A program made the translations under genes and the position numbers. Shown piece after piece: positions 18,150-27,884 of a stretch of 64,000 nucleotides of DNA (position 1 is its first letter; each line of letters begins with the position of its first letter). The notes below the pieces were generated by a model. It saw only the letters and a program-made list of their open reading frames with translations. It searched no databases and had not been told where the DNA came from. Source of the stretch: Microbacterium binotii (GTDB lineage Bacteria > Actinomycetota > Actinomycetes > Actinomycetales > Microbacteriaceae); assembly GCF_021398715.1 (NCBI RefSeq), contig NZ_CP090347.1, positions 496,001 to 560,000 of the forward strand. Direction: 5' to 3'.

Positions 18150-18907
18150 TGGGACAGAAAGTCAACCCGTACGGCTTCCGCCTCGGCATCACCACCGACC
18201 ACGTGTCGCGGTGGTTCTCGGACTCGACGAAGCCCGGACAGCGCTACGCCGACTACGTGGCCGAGGACATCAAGATCCGTAAGCTCCTGCTGTCGAGCCT
18301 CGACCGTGCAGGCGTGAGCAACATCGAGATCGAGCGCACCCGTGACCGCGTGCGCGTCGACATCCACACCGCGCGTCCCGGCATCGTGATCGGCCGTCGT
18401 GGTGCGGAGGCCGAGCGCATCCGCGGCGACCTCGAGAAGCTCACCGGCAAGCAGATCCAGCTGAACATCCTCGAGGTCAAGAACCCCGAGGCCGACGCTC
18501 AGCTCGTCGCGCAGGGCATCGCCGAGCAGCTCTCCGCACGTGTGGCCTTCCGCCGCGCGATGCGCAAGGGCCTGCAGGGCGCTCAGCGCGCCGGCGCCAA
18601 GGGCATCCGCATCCAGGTCTCCGGCCGCCTCGGCGGCGCCGAGATGAGCCGTTCGGAGTTCTACCGCGAAGGCCGTGTGCCCCTGCACACCCTGCGTGCG
18701 AACATCGACTACGGCTTCTACGAGGCCAAGACCACCTTCGGCCGCATCGGCGTGAAGGTCTGGATCTACAAGGGCGACCTCACCAACAAGGAACTCGCTC
18801 GCGAGCAGGCCAACGCGCCGAAGTCCCGCGGTCGCGACGACCGTGGTGGCGACCGTCGTCGTGGCCCCCGCAACGAGGCCCCCGTCGCAGAAGGAGCGTC
18901 TGCCTGA
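18149..18907 (+). CDS. rpsC: Ribosomal protein S3 (uS3)
   Basis: A 252-residue 30S protein at the mRNA entry site. It contains a KH domain with the [15 protein letters not shown] loop (near 72-86) and the C-terminal domain with [19 protein letters not shown]. About 30 residues at the end (arginine/glycine/aspartate-rich, [12 protein letters not shown]) form a low-complexity tail. Confidence 0.99.
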   Translation: MGQKVNPYGFRLGITTDHVSRWFSDSTKPGQRYADYVAEDIKIRKLLLSSLDRAGVSNIEIERTRDRVRVDIHTARPGIVIGRRGAEAERIRGDLEKLTGKQIQLNILEVKNPEADAQLVAQGIAEQLSARVAFRRAMRKGLQGAQRAGAKGIRIQVSGRLGGAEMSRSEFYREGRVPLHTLRANIDYGFYEAKTTFGRIGVKVWIYKGDLTNKELAREQANAPKSRGRDDRGGDRRRGPRNEAPVAEGASA

Positions 18908-19326
18908 TGCTTATTCCCCGCAAGGTCAAGTACCGCAAGCAGCACCACCCCAAGCGTGACGGCCAGGCCACCGGCGGCACCCAGGTGTCGTTCGGCGAGT
19001 TCGGCATCCAGGCGCTGACCCCCGCTTACGTGACCAACCGTCAGATCGAGTCCGCTCGTATCGCCATGACGCGTCACATCAAGCGTGGTGGAAAGGTGTG
19101 GATCAACATCTACCCCGACCGTCCGCTGACCAAGAAGCCCGCCGAGACCCGCATGGGTTCGGGTAAGGGCTCGCCCGAGTGGTGGGTCGCGAACGTCAAG
19201 CCGGGCCGCGTCCTGTTCGAGGTCGCGGGCGTCAACGAGCAGCTCGCTCGCGAGGCGCTGACCCGTGCCATCCACAAGCTGCCGCTGAAGGCACGCATCA
19301 TCAAGCGCGAGGAGGGCGACGCGTAA
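18907..19326 (+). CDS. rplP: Ribosomal protein L16 (uL16)
   Basis: A 139-residue 50S protein near the A site that helps position tRNA. Landmarks are the start [27 protein letters not shown] and the loop [14 protein letters not shown]. The ATG shares a base with the rpsC stop and the TAA shares a base with the rpmC ATG. Confidence 0.99.
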   Translation: MLIPRKVKYRKQHHPKRDGQATGGTQVSFGEFGIQALTPAYVTNRQIESARIAMTRHIKRGGKVWINIYPDRPLTKKPAETRMGSGKGSPEWWVANVKPGRVLFEVAGVNEQLAREALTRAIHKLPLKARIIKREEGDA

Positions 19327-19637
19327 TGGCGATCGGCACCAAGCAGCTCGCCCCGAGCGAGCTCGACACGTTCGAAGACCAGCGCCTCGTCGAGGAGCTG
19401 CGCAAGGCCAAGGAAGAGCTGTTCAATCTGCGCTTCCAGTCGGCCACCGGCCAGCTCGAGAGCCACGGCCGCATCCGTGCGGTCAAGCGCGACATCGCGC
19501 GGCTCTACACCGTGATCCGCGAGCGCGAGCTGGGCATCCGTGCCACGCCCGTCGCCGCTGAGCCGGCGAAGGCGAAGAAGACGAAGGCGAAGAAGACCGA
19601 GGACACCTCGGCCGCCGCCGAAGGAGAGGCTGAGTGA
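19326..19637 (+). CDS. rpmC: Ribosomal protein L29 (uL29) with long C-terminal tail
   Basis: L29 sits beside L23 at the tunnel exit. The two-helix core ([21 protein letters not shown] and [19 protein letters not shown]) spans about residues 20-70. The remaining ~30 residues are a lysine/alanine/glutamate tail, making 103 residues against the usual 60-75. ATG 19326 overlaps the rplP stop by one base; longer in-frame starts lie inside rplP and are rejected. Confidence 0.97.
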   Translation: MAIGTKQLAPSELDTFEDQRLVEELRKAKEELFNLRFQSATGQLESHGRIRAVKRDIARLYTVIRERELGIRATPVAAEPAKAKKTKAKKTEDTSAAAEGEAE

Positions 19638-19969
19638 TGGCCACCACGAAGAAGGCTGCAGAGGTCGAGCAGGCCGCTGGGCACGAGAGCTCGGAGCACG
19701 ACGTCCGTGACGCCGGCGCCCGTGGCTACCGCAAGGCACGCCGCGGCTACGTCGTCAGCGACAAGATGGACAAGACCATCGTCGTCGAGGTCGAGGACCG
19801 TGTGAAGCACCCGCTCTACGGCAAGGTCATCCGCCGCACCTCCAAGGTCAAGGCGCACGACGAGGGCAACACCGCCGGCATCGGCGACCTGGTGCTCATC
19901 AACGAGACCCGCCCGCTCAGCGCCACCAAGCGCTGGCGCCTGGTCGAGATCCTCGAGAAGGCCAAGTAA
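19637..19969 (+). CDS. rpsQ: Ribosomal protein S17 (uS17) with N-terminal extension
   Basis: A 30S assembly protein with an OB-fold core from [19 protein letters not shown] to the end. About 35 extra residues precede the core, rich in Ala, Glu and Lys, giving 110 residues instead of about 85. ATG 19637 overlaps the rpmC TGA by one base (a GTG one codon earlier is possible). A perfect hairpin overlaps its stop codon. Confidence 0.97.
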   Translation: MATTKKAAEVEQAAGHESSEHDVRDAGARGYRKARRGYVVSDKMDKTIVVEVEDRVKHPLYGKVIRRTSKVKAHDEGNTAGIGDLVLINETRPLSATKRWRLVEILEKAK

Positions 19970-19986
19970 GCCTCGGGCTTACTTGG
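19962..19986 (+). terminator. Hairpin over the rpsQ stop (S10/spc boundary)
   Basis: Perfect 11-bp stem, 3-nt loop (19962-19972 with 19976-19986). The rpsQ TAA lies in the left arm. This is exactly where the S10 and spc operons are separated in other bacteria, so partial termination or RNA processing is likely. Confidence 0.6.
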
Positions 19987-20003
19987 AACCCAAGGAGTAA
20001 CAA

Positions 20004-20372
20004 GTGATTCAGAACGAATCCCGCCTCAAGGTCGCCGACAACACCGGCGCCAAGGAGCTGCTCACGATCCGTGTGCTCGGCGGCTCCAACCGGCGCTACG
20101 CCGGCCTGGGCGACGTCATCGTCGCCACGGTCAAGGACGCGATCCCCGGCGGCAACGTCAAGAAGGGCGACGTGGTCAAGGCCGTCGTCGTCCGCACCGT
20201 CAAGCAGACCCGTCGTCCCGACGGTTCCTACATCAAGTTCGACGAGAACGCCGCCGTCATCCTGAAGAACGACGGGGAGCCCCGCGGCACCCGTATCTTC
20301 GGCCCGGTCGGTCGTGAGCTTCGTGACAAGAAGTTCATGAAGATCGTCTCGCTCGCTCCGGAGGTGATCTGA
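20004..20372 (+). CDS. rplN: Ribosomal protein L14 (uL14)
   Basis: A 122-residue 50S protein forming an inter-subunit bridge. It starts [19 protein letters not shown] and has the conserved [17 protein letters not shown] stretch. The GTG start follows a good AAGGAG. First gene of the spc section. Confidence 0.99.
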   Translation: MIQNESRLKVADNTGAKELLTIRVLGGSNRRYAGLGDVIVATVKDAIPGGNVKKGDVVKAVVVRTVKQTRRPDGSYIKFDENAAVILKNDGEPRGTRIFGPVGRELRDKKFMKIVSLAPEVI

Positions 20373-20377
20373 CCCTC

Positions 20378-20737
20378 ATGGCCAAGATCAAGGCAGGTGA
20401 CCTGGTTCAGGTCATCACTGGTAAGAAGCAGGACAAGGGCGGCGACCGCGGCAAGCAGGGCAAGGTCCGCAAGGTCCTGACCGAGCAGAACCGCGTCATC
20501 GTCGAGGGCGTCAACTACGTCACCAAGCACACGCGGGTCGGCCAGACCCAGCGCGGCACCAAGACCGGTGGCATCGAGACGACCGAAGCCCCCATCCACA
20601 TCTCCAACGTCGCCCTCGTCGACCCCTCGACCAAGAAGCCGACCCGTGTCGGCCGTCGTGTCGAGGAGCAGGTCAAGGACGGCGTCAAGCGCACCGTCCG
20701 CGTGCGCTACGCGAAGAAGTCAGGTAAGGACCTCTGA
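20378..20737 (+). CDS. rplX: Ribosomal protein L24 (uL24)
   Basis: A 119-residue 50S assembly initiator with an N-terminal KOW motif ([23 protein letters not shown] region). Stop and rplE start share a base. Slightly longer than the common 103-110 residues but complete. Confidence 0.98.
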   Translation: MAKIKAGDLVQVITGKKQDKGGDRGKQGKVRKVLTEQNRVIVEGVNYVTKHTRVGQTQRGTKTGGIETTEAPIHISNVALVDPSTKKPTRVGRRVEEQVKDGVKRTVRVRYAKKSGKDL

Positions 20738-21327
20738 TGAGCACCGCCACTGCCGCGGAGGCTGGCAAGACCCAGCCCCGCCTGAAGCAGAAGTACAACG
20801 CCGAGATCAAGAAGGCGATGCAGGACGAGTTCGGTTACGCGAACGTCATGCAGATCCCCGGTCTGGTCAAGGTCGTCGTGAACACCGGTGTCGGCGAGGC
20901 AGCTCGCGACAGCAAGGTGATCGATGGCGCGGTCGACGACCTCACCAAGATCACCGGCCAGAAGCCGGTCGTCACGAAGGCCCGCAAGTCGATCGCGCAG
21001 TTCAAGCTGCGTGAGGGACAGGCCATCGGTGCGCACGTCACCCTGCGCGGCGACCGCGCCTGGGAGTTCATCGACCGTCTCGTGAACCTCGCGCTGCCCC
21101 GCATCCGCGACTTCCGTGGTCTGAACGAGCGCCAGTTCGACGGCCACGGCAACTACACGTTCGGTCTGCAGGAGCAGTCGGTCTTCCACGAGATCGACCA
21201 GGACAAGATCGATCGCGTCCGCGGTTTCGACATCACGATCGTCACCACGGCGAACACGGACGACGAGGGCCGCGCTCTGCTGCGCCACCTCGGCTTCCCG
21301 TTCCGCCAGGCGGACGCTCAGGCGTAA
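20737..21327 (+). CDS. rplE: Ribosomal protein L5 (uL5)
   Basis: A 196-residue 5S rRNA-binding protein of the central protuberance. [40 protein letters not shown] and the [20 protein letters not shown] region are all present. The start is coupled to rplX. The next gene is rpsH, not the classical rpsN. Confidence 0.99.
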   Translation: MSTATAAEAGKTQPRLKQKYNAEIKKAMQDEFGYANVMQIPGLVKVVVNTGVGEAARDSKVIDGAVDDLTKITGQKPVVTKARKSIAQFKLREGQAIGAHVTLRGDRAWEFIDRLVNLALPRIRDFRGLNERQFDGHGNYTFGLQEQSVFHEIDQDKIDRVRGFDITIVTTANTDDEGRALLRHLGFPFRQADAQA

Positions 21328-21415
21328 CACCCCCGTGCCGGCATCCGTCGGCATCCACCACAGGTCGGCCGTCGTGTAACGGCGGTCGAAACCTGGTGAA
21401 CGAAGGAAAACCATC
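21328..21415 (+). other. Gap where rpsN lies in the classical spc operon
   Basis: 88 nt with no ORF for S14. It contains a repeated GGCATCC word and a CCGT/ACGG mini-stem, then the AAGGA ribosome-binding site of rpsH. S14 must be encoded elsewhere, as is common in related actinobacteria. Confidence 0.6.
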
Positions 21416-21814
21416 ATGACGATGACAGACCCGGTCGCAGATCTGCTGACCCGTCTGCGCAACGCGAACTCGGCGCACCACGACTCCGTGTCGCTGCCGA
21501 GCTCCAAGCTCAAGACCCACATCGCCGAGATCCTCCAGCAGGAGGGCTACATCTCCGGCTGGGAGGTCACCGATGCGCGTGTCGGCCAGACGCTGACGCT
21601 CACGCTGAAGTACGGCCCGAACCGCGAGCGGTCGATCGCCGGCATCAAGCGCGTGTCGAAGCCCGGCCTCCGCGTGTACGCGAAGTCGACCGAGATCCCC
21701 AAGGTCCTCGGCGGCCTCGGCGTCGCGATCCTGTCCACCTCCTCTGGCCTCCTCACGGACCGTCAGGCCGAGTCGAAGGGCGTGGGTGGGGAAGTCCTCG
21801 CCTACGTGTGGTGA
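21416..21814 (+). CDS. rpsH: Ribosomal protein S8 (uS8)
   Basis: A 132-residue 30S assembly protein. It starts [18 protein letters not shown] and ends in the conserved block [20 protein letters not shown]. Normal length. Confidence 0.99.
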   Translation: MTMTDPVADLLTRLRNANSAHHDSVSLPSSKLKTHIAEILQQEGYISGWEVTDARVGQTLTLTLKYGPNRERSIAGIKRVSKPGLRVYAKSTEIPKVLGGLGVAILSTSSGLLTDRQAESKGVGGEVLAYVW

Positions 21815-21820
21815 CCTGAT

Positions 21821-22357
21821 ATGTCGCGTATCGGACGTCTTCCCATCGACATCCCCGCCGGCGTCACCGTTTCGGTGTCCGGCCAGGATGTCTCCGTCAA
21901 GGGCCCCAAGGGTGAGCTCACGCTCACCGCTGCCCACCCGATCGAGGTCAAGGTGGAGGAGAACCAGGTTCTCGTCACCCGCCCCGACGACGAGCGCGAG
22001 TCGCGGTCGCTTCACGGCCTGACCCGCACGCTCATCAACAACAACATCATCGGCGTCACCCAGGGCTACACCAAGGGCCTCGAGGTCGTCGGTACGGGTT
22101 ACCGCGTCGCGCAGAAGGGCTCGTCCGTCGAGTTCGCGCTGGGCTTCTCGCACCCCGTCCTGGTCGACCCGCCTGCGGGCATCACGTTCACGGTCGAGGG
22201 CAACAACAAGCTCACCGTCAGCGGGATCGACAAGCAGGCCGTCGGTGAGGCCGCTGCCAACATCCGCAAGATCCGCAAGCCCGAGCCGTACAAGGGCAAG
22301 GGTGTGCGCTACGCCGGCGAGGTCGTCCGGCGCAAGGCCGGAAAGGCTGGTAAGTAA
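21821..22357 (+). CDS. rplF: Ribosomal protein L6 (uL6)
   Basis: A 178-residue 50S protein near the sarcin-ricin loop. It starts [15 protein letters not shown] and ends in the signature [20 protein letters not shown]. It starts 6 nt after rpsH. Confidence 0.99.
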   Translation: MSRIGRLPIDIPAGVTVSVSGQDVSVKGPKGELTLTAAHPIEVKVEENQVLVTRPDDERESRSLHGLTRTLINNNIIGVTQGYTKGLEVVGTGYRVAQKGSSVEFALGFSHPVLVDPPAGITFTVEGNNKLTVSGIDKQAVGEAAANIRKIRKPEPYKGKGVRYAGEVVRRKAGKAGK

Positions 22358-22359
22358 CC

Positions 22360-22719
22360 ATGGCCGTGACTTCCAAGTCCGAGGCCCGCGCTCGTCGCCA
22401 CTCGCGTCTTCGCAAGAAGATCGTCGGCACCGCCGAGCGCCCCCGCCTCGTCGTGACCCGTTCGGCCCGCCACGTCTTCGTGCAGGTCGTCGACGACAGC
22501 AAGGGCCACACCGTGGCCAGTGCGTCCACCCTCGAGACCGATCTGCGTGGCTTCGACGGCGACAAGACCTCGAAGGCCCGCAAGGTCGGCGAGCTCGTCG
22601 CCGAGCGCGCGAAGGCTGCCGGCGTGGCTGACGTCGTCTTCGACCGTGGCGGCAACCGCTACGCCGGTCGTGTCGCCGCGATCGCCGAGGGCGCCCGCGA
22701 AGGAGGGCTGAACCTGTGA
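22360..22719 (+). CDS. rplR: Ribosomal protein L18 (uL18)
   Basis: A 119-residue 5S rRNA-binding protein. [19 protein letters not shown] and the C-terminal [20 protein letters not shown] are diagnostic. It starts 2 nt after rplF and overlaps rpsE by 4 nt. Confidence 0.99.
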   Translation: MAVTSKSEARARRHSRLRKKIVGTAERPRLVVTRSARHVFVQVVDDSKGHTVASASTLETDLRGFDGDKTSKARKVGELVAERAKAAGVADVVFDRGGNRYAGRVAAIAEGAREGGLNL

Positions 22720-23408
22720 GCGATGCAACGAACACCAACCAGGAGACCGAAGTGACCGATGCCACTCAGGCGGCGGCGACGGAGACGGCGCCCGCCGAGC
22801 GTGAGCGGGAGCCGCGTCGCGGTGGCCGTGAGCGCAACGCCAACCAGCGTGACCGCGGGTCGCGCGACCGCTCGGAGAGCCAGTTCCTCGAGCGCGTCGT
22901 GACCATCAACCGCGTGTCGAAGGTCGTCAAGGGTGGCCGTCGCTTCAGCTTCACCGCTCTCGTTGTCGTCGGTGACGGCAACGGTGTGGTGGGTGTCGGC
23001 TACGGCAAGGCCCGTGAGGTCCCGCTCGCGATCTCGAAGGGTGTCGAGGAAGCCAAGCGCAACTTCTTCCGCGTCCCCCGTTCGGGATCGACCATCCCGC
23101 ACCCGGTTCAGGGTGAGGCCGCTGCGGGCGTCGTCCTGCTGCGTCCCGCCGCTGCCGGTACCGGTGTTATCGCCGGTGGCCCCGTGCGCGCCGTGCTCGA
23201 GTGCGCCGGTATCCACGACGTCCTCTCGAAGTCCCTCGGCTCGTCGAACACGATCAACATCGTGCACGCGACCGTCGAGGCCCTGAAGCAGCTCGAGGAG
23301 CCGCGTCAGGTGGCTGCCCGTCGTGGCCTCGACTTCGACCAGGTCGCTCCGGCCCGTCTGGTTCGCGCCGAGGCTGAGGCCGCGGCCGCATCGAAGGTAG
23401 GTGCCTGA
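22716..23408 (+). CDS. rpsE: Ribosomal protein S5 (uS5) with N-terminal extension
   Basis: A 30S protein involved in decoding fidelity. The core begins near residue 55 ([20 protein letters not shown]) with [17 protein letters not shown] and the [13 protein letters not shown] region. About 50 residues of Glu/Arg/Ala-rich low-complexity sequence precede it, making 230 residues against about 165 in E. coli. GTG start, 4-nt overlap with rplR. The C terminus is also alanine-rich. Confidence 0.98.
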   Translation: MSDATNTNQETEVTDATQAAATETAPAEREREPRRGGRERNANQRDRGSRDRSESQFLERVVTINRVSKVVKGGRRFSFTALVVVGDGNGVVGVGYGKAREVPLAISKGVEEAKRNFFRVPRSGSTIPHPVQGEAAAGVVLLRPAAAGTGVIAGGPVRAVLECAGIHDVLSKSLGSSNTINIVHATVEALKQLEEPRQVAARRGLDFDQVAPARLVRAEAEAAAASKVGA

Positions 23409-23593
23409 TGGCTCAGCGTCTGAAGGTCACGCAGGTCAAGTCCAAGGTGAGCGAGAAGCAGAACCAGCGTGACACGCTGCGCAGCCTCGGCCTCAAGCGG
23501 ATCGGCGACTCGGTCGTCCGCCCCGACGACGCGCAGACGCGCGGTTACGTCAAGGCCGTCGCTCACCTCGTGAAGGTTGAGGAGATCGACTAA
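23408..23593 (+). CDS. rpmD: Ribosomal protein L30 (uL30)
   Basis: A 61-residue 50S protein with the typical [20 protein letters not shown] start and [13 protein letters not shown] middle. It overlaps the rpsE stop and the rplO ATG by one base each. Confidence 0.98.
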   Translation: MAQRLKVTQVKSKVSEKQNQRDTLRSLGLKRIGDSVVRPDDAQTRGYVKAVAHLVKVEEID

Positions 23594-24153
23594 TGGCTGA
23601 GAACGAGAACGTCGAGCAGGCGGCTGAGAAGCCCGCTGCCAAGACGACCCGTAAGCCCGCCGCCAAGAAGGCCGCTGCGCCCAAGGCGGAGAAGAAGGAC
23701 GTCGCCGTGGCGCGTCCGGGCGTGCTGAAGGTGCACCACCTTCGTCCCGTCCCCGGGTCCAACACCGCCAAGACCCGCGTCGGTCGTGGTGAGGGCTCCA
23801 AGGGTAAGACCGCCGGCCGTGGCACCAAGGGCCAGAAGGCCCGCTACCAGGTCAAGGCCGGCTTCGAGGGCGGGCAGATGCCGCTGCACATGCGCACCCC
23901 GAAGCTGCGCGGGTTCAAGAACCCGTTCCGCGTCGAGTACCAGGTCGTGAACCTGGACAAGCTCGCGGAGCTGTACCCGTCCGGTGGCGACGTGACCGTC
24001 GTCGATCTGGTCGCCAAGGGTGCGGTTCGCAAGAACGAGAAGGTCAAGGTGCTCGGCACCGGCGAGATCTCGGTGAAGCTGAACGTCGAGGTCGACAAGG
24101 TCTCCGGCTCCGCTGAGCAGAAGATCGTCGCCGCGGGCGGCACCGTCAAGTAA
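23593..24153 (+). CDS. rplO: Ribosomal protein L15 (uL15) with N-terminal extension
   Basis: A 50S assembly protein, 186 residues. The conserved core starts near residue 44 ([20 protein letters not shown]) with [21 protein letters not shown]. The first ~40 residues are a Lys/Ala/Pro/Glu repeat-like tail not found in the shorter family members. A terminator hairpin follows the stop, so secY is a separate unit. Confidence 0.98.
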   Translation: MAENENVEQAAEKPAAKTTRKPAAKKAAAPKAEKKDVAVARPGVLKVHHLRPVPGSNTAKTRVGRGEGSKGKTAGRGTKGQKARYQVKAGFEGGQMPLHMRTPKLRGFKNPFRVEYQVVNLDKLAELYPSGGDVTVVDLVAKGAVRKNEKVKVLGTGEISVKLNVEVDKVSGSAEQKIVAAGGTVK

Positions 24154-24161
24154 GCCGCGTG

Positions 24162-24190
24162 CAGGGGCCGGAGGATCTCTCCGGCCCCTG
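24162..24190 (+). terminator. Terminator between rplO and secY
   Basis: Perfect 12-bp stem (24162-24173 with 24179-24190) with a 5-nt loop, 8 nt after the rplO stop; no T-run. It marks the end of the rpsJ/rplN-to-rplO unit. Confidence 0.8.
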
Positions 24191-24235
24191 TCGCATACCC
24201 GGAGGATGCGGCCGCTCGTCACGCGCGGGGTGGGA

Positions 24236-24241
24236 TACCCT
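24236..24241 (+). promoter_or_regulatory. Putative -10 element of secY
   Basis: TACCCT between the rplO terminator and secY. Initiation near 24248 would give a leader of about 43 nt ending in the TGGAGGAA ribosome-binding site. Confidence 0.45.
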
Positions 24242-24290
24242 GGTGATCTGTGCGCCTCCTGCGCCGGGAACCCTTTCTGGAGGAATCCAC

Positions 24291-25616
24291 GTGTTCAGCG
24301 CCATCGCGCGCGTGTTCCGCACGCCTGACCTGCGTCGGAAGATCGCTTTCACCCTGGGCATCATCGTGCTGTACCGTCTCGGTGCACATGTGCCGTCGCC
24401 GTTCGTCGACTTCCCGAACGTTCAGTCGTGTCTCGCCGACACGTCGAACACGCAGGGCGTGCTCTCGCTCGTCAACCTCTTCTCGGGCGGCGCGCTTCTT
24501 CAGCTGTCGATCTTCGCGCTGGGTGTCATGCCCTACATCACCGCGACGATCATCGTTCAGCTGCTGCGCGTGGTCATCCCGCACTTCGAGACCCTCTACA
24601 AGGAGGGCCAGTCGGGCCAGGCTCGTCTGACGCAGTACACGCGTTACCTGACGATCGCCCTCGCCCTGCTGCAGTCCACGACCCTCGTGACCGTCGCGCG
24701 CAGCGGCCAGCTCTTCGGCAACACCGGTGTCGCCTCCTGCGAGCAGCTGCTGACGAACGACGCGTGGTGGGCCCAGCTGCTCATGATCATCACGATGACC
24801 GCCGGTACCGGCCTCATCATGTGGTTCGCCGAGCTCGTCACCGAGCGCGGTATCGGCAACGGCATGTCGCTGCTCATCTTCACCTCGATCGCTGCGACCT
24901 TCCCGGCCGCGATGTGGTCGATCTGGCAGGCCCGCGGTTTCGAGGTCTTCCTGCTCGTCCTCGCAGTCGGTGTCGTGATCGTGGCCCTCGTCGTGTTCGT
25001 CGAGCAGTCCCAACGCCGCATCCCTGTGCAGTACGCGAAGCGGATGGTGGGCCGCCGCACCTACGGCGGGACGAACACCTACATCCCGATCAAGGTCAAC
25101 ATGGCGGGCGTGGTGCCGGTCATCTTCGCCTCGTCGTTGCTCTACATCCCCGCGCTGATCTCGCAGTTCAACCAGACTCCGGATGCCGACGGCGCACTGC
25201 CGGGCTGGGTCGTGTGGATCCAGAACTACCTGACGCGTGGCGACCACCCGCTGTACTGGCTGCTGTACTTCCTGCTGATCGTCGGGTTCACCTACTTCTA
25301 CGTCGCGATCACCTTCAACCCGGTCGATGTCGCCGACAACATGAAGAAGTACGGCGGATTCATCCCCGGCATCCGTGCCGGCCGTCCCACGGCGGAGTAC
25401 CTCGACTACGTGCTCACCCGCATCACGCTGCCAGGCTCGATCTACCTGGGTCTGGTCGCACTGATTCCGCTGATCGCCCTGGCGACAGTGGGGGCGAACC
25501 AGAACTTCCCGTTCGGCGGCACCTCGATCCTCATCATGGTGGGTGTCGGACTCGAGACCGTGAAGCAGATCGACGCGCAGCTGCAGCAGCGCCACTACGA
25601 AGGGCTCCTGCGATGA
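24291..25616 (+). CDS. secY: Protein translocase subunit SecY
   Basis: The 441-residue channel subunit of the Sec translocase in the cytoplasmic membrane, with ten hydrophobic helices. It shows FTLGIIVLYRLGAHVPSP at helix 1, LVNLFSGGALLQLSIFALG in the plug region, YTRYLTIALAL, and the cytoplasmic loop KRMVGRRTYGG that contacts SecA and the ribosome. GTG 24291 after TGGAGGAA is chosen; the in-frame upstream start lies inside the terminator region. adk overlaps its stop by 4 nt. Confidence 0.98.
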   Translation: MFSAIARVFRTPDLRRKIAFTLGIIVLYRLGAHVPSPFVDFPNVQSCLADTSNTQGVLSLVNLFSGGALLQLSIFALGVMPYITATIIVQLLRVVIPHFETLYKEGQSGQARLTQYTRYLTIALALLQSTTLVTVARSGQLFGNTGVASCEQLLTNDAWWAQLLMIITMTAGTGLIMWFAELVTERGIGNGMSLLIFTSIAATFPAAMWSIWQARGFEVFLLVLAVGVVIVALVVFVEQSQRRIPVQYAKRMVGRRTYGGTNTYIPIKVNMAGVVPVIFASSLLYIPALISQFNQTPDADGALPGWVVWIQNYLTRGDHPLYWLLYFLLIVGFTYFYVAITFNPVDVADNMKKYGGFIPGIRAGRPTAEYLDYVLTRITLPGSIYLGLVALIPLIALATVGANQNFPFGGTSILIMVGVGLETVKQIDAQLQQRHYEGLLR

Positions 25617-26203
25617 CCGCGCGCCTGCTGATCGTGGGGCCCCAGGGCTCCGGCAAGGGCACGCAGGGCGTGCGGATCGCCGAGGCGTTCGGCGTTCCGG
25701 CTGTGTCGACGGGCGACGTGTTCCGCGCGAACATCTCCGAGGGCACCGCTCTCGGCCAGCAGGTGCAGGCCATCATCGCGGCGGGGAACCTCGTCCCGGA
25801 CGAGCTCACCAGCGCCGTCGTGCGCGACCGGCTCGCCCAGGACGACGCGGCTCCCGGCTTCCTCCTCGACGGCTACCCCCGCAACCTCGGCCAGGTGGGC
25901 GACCTCGACGCCTTCCTGGAGGAGCGAGGCGAGAGCCTCGACGCCGTGATCGAACTGAACGTGCCGCGCGACGAGAGCATCGCCCGTCTGACCAAGCGTG
26001 CCGCGGAGCAGGGTCGTACCGACGACACGGCCGAGGTCATCGCGCACCGGCTGAGCATCTACGAGAACGAGACGGCGCCGATCCTCGACGTGTACCGCGA
26101 GCGCGGCCTCGTCATCGCGATCGACGGCATCGGCTCCCTCGACGCGATCACCGAGCGCATCCTCACGGCTCTGATCGCACGCGGGCTGACGCCGGCGTCC
26201 TGA
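25613..26203 (+). CDS. adk: Adenylate kinase
   Basis: A 196-residue cytosolic enzyme interconverting ATP + AMP and 2 ADP. P-loop GPQGSGKGTQ (near 9-18), the AMP-binding STGDVFRANI and DGYPRNLGQ, and a short LID segment after LTKRAAEQGRTDD, i.e. the short form without a zinc-binding LID. The ATG overlaps the secY stop by 4 nt. secY-adk-map order is conserved widely. Confidence 0.97.
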   Translation: MTARLLIVGPQGSGKGTQGVRIAEAFGVPAVSTGDVFRANISEGTALGQQVQAIIAAGNLVPDELTSAVVRDRLAQDDAAPGFLLDGYPRNLGQVGDLDAFLEERGESLDAVIELNVPRDESIARLTKRAAEQGRTDDTAEVIAHRLSIYENETAPILDVYRERGLVIAIDGIGSLDAITERILTALIARGLTPAS

Positions 26204-26206
26204 GCC

Positions 26207-27034
26207 GTGTTGCGACGCTCCATCTACAAGACCCCGGCGCAACTGCGTCAGATGGTCGAGCCGGGGCTGATCACTGCTGCCGCTCTGCAGGCGGTGCGGG
26301 AGATGATCGCTCCCGGCGTGACGACGGCTGACCTGGATGCGGCGGCTGCCGCCGTGATCACCGGCCGCGGTGCGGAGTCGAACTTCCAGCTCGTGCGCGG
26401 CTACCGTCACACGACGTGCGTGTCCGTCAACGAGCAGGTCGTCCATGGGATCCCCGGCGACCGGGTGCTCGCGGCCGGCGACATCGTCTCCATCGACGCG
26501 GGAGCGCAGTTCCGCGGCTGGAACGGCGACTCGGCCATCACGATCGTCCTGCCCGATCCCGAGCGGCCCGAGCTCGTCGCAGCGCGGCAGGAGCTGTCAC
26601 GGGTCACGGAGGGCTCCATGTGGGCCGGGATCGCCGCGATGGCGACCGGACGCCACATCGGTGAGATCGGCGCCGCCGTCGAGGATCACATCACCGCCGC
26701 GGGGGAGTACGGCATCCTGCGCGACTACGTCGGCCACGGAATCGGCCGCAAGATGCACGAGGCGCCCTCGGTGTTCAACTACCGCGTGCCGGATCCGGGC
26801 CCTCGCATCCAGCCCGGCCTCGTGCTGGCCATCGAGCCGATGGTGGTCGCAGGTTCCGAGGCGACGTTCGTCGAAGACGACGAGTGGACCGTCTCCACGG
26901 TCGACGGTTCGGCCGGCTCCCACTGGGAACATAGCGTCGCCGTCCATGATGGAGGCATCTGGGTTCTCACGGCCCCCGACGGCGGGGCCGCGGGGTTGGC
27001 TCCGTATGGTGTGAAGCCGGTCGAAATCGAGTAG
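26207..27034 (+). CDS. map: Type I methionine aminopeptidase
   Basis: A 275-residue metalloprotease removing N-terminal methionine from nascent proteins. Metal ligands are visible in order: the two Asp in DIVSIDAGAQF/WNGDSAI (near 92 and 108), His in HGIGRKMHE, and Glu in LAIEPMVV and HWEHSVAV. The GTG start lies 3 nt after the adk stop. Standard length for the short type I form. Confidence 0.97.
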   Translation: MLRRSIYKTPAQLRQMVEPGLITAAALQAVREMIAPGVTTADLDAAAAAVITGRGAESNFQLVRGYRHTTCVSVNEQVVHGIPGDRVLAAGDIVSIDAGAQFRGWNGDSAITIVLPDPERPELVAARQELSRVTEGSMWAGIAAMATGRHIGEIGAAVEDHITAAGEYGILRDYVGHGIGRKMHEAPSVFNYRVPDPGPRIQPGLVLAIEPMVVAGSEATFVEDDEWTVSTVDGSAGSHWEHSVAVHDGGIWVLTAPDGGAAGLAPYGVKPVEIE

Positions 27035-27045
27035 GAAAGAGCGTC

Positions 27046-27717
27046 ATGGCAGCGGCAAAGGGCAAGACAAACTGGTTCGCGATCTGGATCAGCGTCGTCG
27101 CTGTCGTCGCAATCGTGGTCGTCGGCGGTCTCGTCGTCGTCTTCAACAACGTGGCTGCAGACCCGGGCAAGGCGCCTGAGGCCTCCAACATCGATTCCTC
27201 CACGGGCGCGATCTCGTTCGGCACGGGAGAGCACACCGTCGACACCTACATCGACTTCATGTGCCCCTACTGCAACCAGTTCGAGCAGACGGAGGGCGAG
27301 ACGATCCAGGGCCTCGTCTCGTCGGGCGACATCACCCTGAACGTGTATCCCGTCGCGATCCTGGACCGCCTCTCGCAGGGCACCGAGTACTCGAGTCGCG
27401 CCGCCAGTGCCATGTACGCCGTCGCCGCCGCCGACCCCGACAACGCCTACGCCTTCCTGCAGGCGCTGTACGCGAACCAGCCCGCCGAGAACTCGACCGG
27501 CCTGACCGACGAGCAGCTGGTGGATCTTGCGCGGGGAGCGGGTGTGAATGTCACCTCCGACCTCGAGAACGCGATCACCTCGAACGCGTACATCAAGTTC
27601 GCGAAGTCCCGATCGCTGCCGGACGGTGCCACGGGAACGCCGACGCTGCGCGTCAACGGTGATCTGGTGCAGATCACGTACAACCCGCAGACGGACATCC
27701 TCAGCCGGATCTCCTGA
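27046..27717 (+). CDS. DsbA-family membrane-anchored thioredoxin-fold protein
   Basis: A 223-residue protein with an N-terminal membrane anchor (about residues 10-34) and an extracytoplasmic thioredoxin fold of the DsbA/DSBA-like type. The redox motif CPYC is at about residues 75-78 (FMCPYCNQF) and the cis-proline loop is at TGTPTLRVNG. It probably oxidises or isomerises disulfides in exported proteins. Its place directly behind secY-adk-map fits a role in maturing exported proteins. A terminator hairpin follows 13 nt after the stop. Confidence 0.9.
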   Translation: MAAAKGKTNWFAIWISVVAVVAIVVVGGLVVVFNNVAADPGKAPEASNIDSSTGAISFGTGEHTVDTYIDFMCPYCNQFEQTEGETIQGLVSSGDITLNVYPVAILDRLSQGTEYSSRAASAMYAVAAADPDNAYAFLQALYANQPAENSTGLTDEQLVDLARGAGVNVTSDLENAITSNAYIKFAKSRSLPDGATGTPTLRVNGDLVQITYNPQTDILSRIS

Positions 27718-27730
27718 GCGGGCTGGAGCG

Positions 27731-27757
27731 ATCGCGCCACGCGTCGAGTGGCGCGAT
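27731..27757 (+). terminator. Terminator after DsbA-like gene
   Basis: Perfect 10-bp stem (27731-27740 with 27748-27757), 7-nt loop, just upstream of the infA promoter; no T-run. Confidence 0.75.
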
Positions 27758-27771
27758 GCGGCTCTATCACC

Positions 27772-27777
27772 TATAGT
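27772..27777 (+). promoter_or_regulatory. Putative -10 element of infA
   Basis: TATAGT in an AT-richer patch; initiation near 27784 gives a roughly 100-nt leader with short CGCC/GGCG stems before infA. Confidence 0.55.
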
Positions 27778-27884
27778 TGATCTTTGGTGCTTTGCGCCTT
27801 CGTTGGCGTGTCGCCGTCGAGGCGTTTCCGGCACCGAATCCCATCCACCGCAGATCGACCGGTCTGCACGAGGGTAGCGAGGCT

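Noticed and set aside
24219..25595. 458-codon minus-strand ORF across secY
   Set aside because: Antisense shadow of SecY; the translation is Arg/Asp/His-rich without fold-like pattern.
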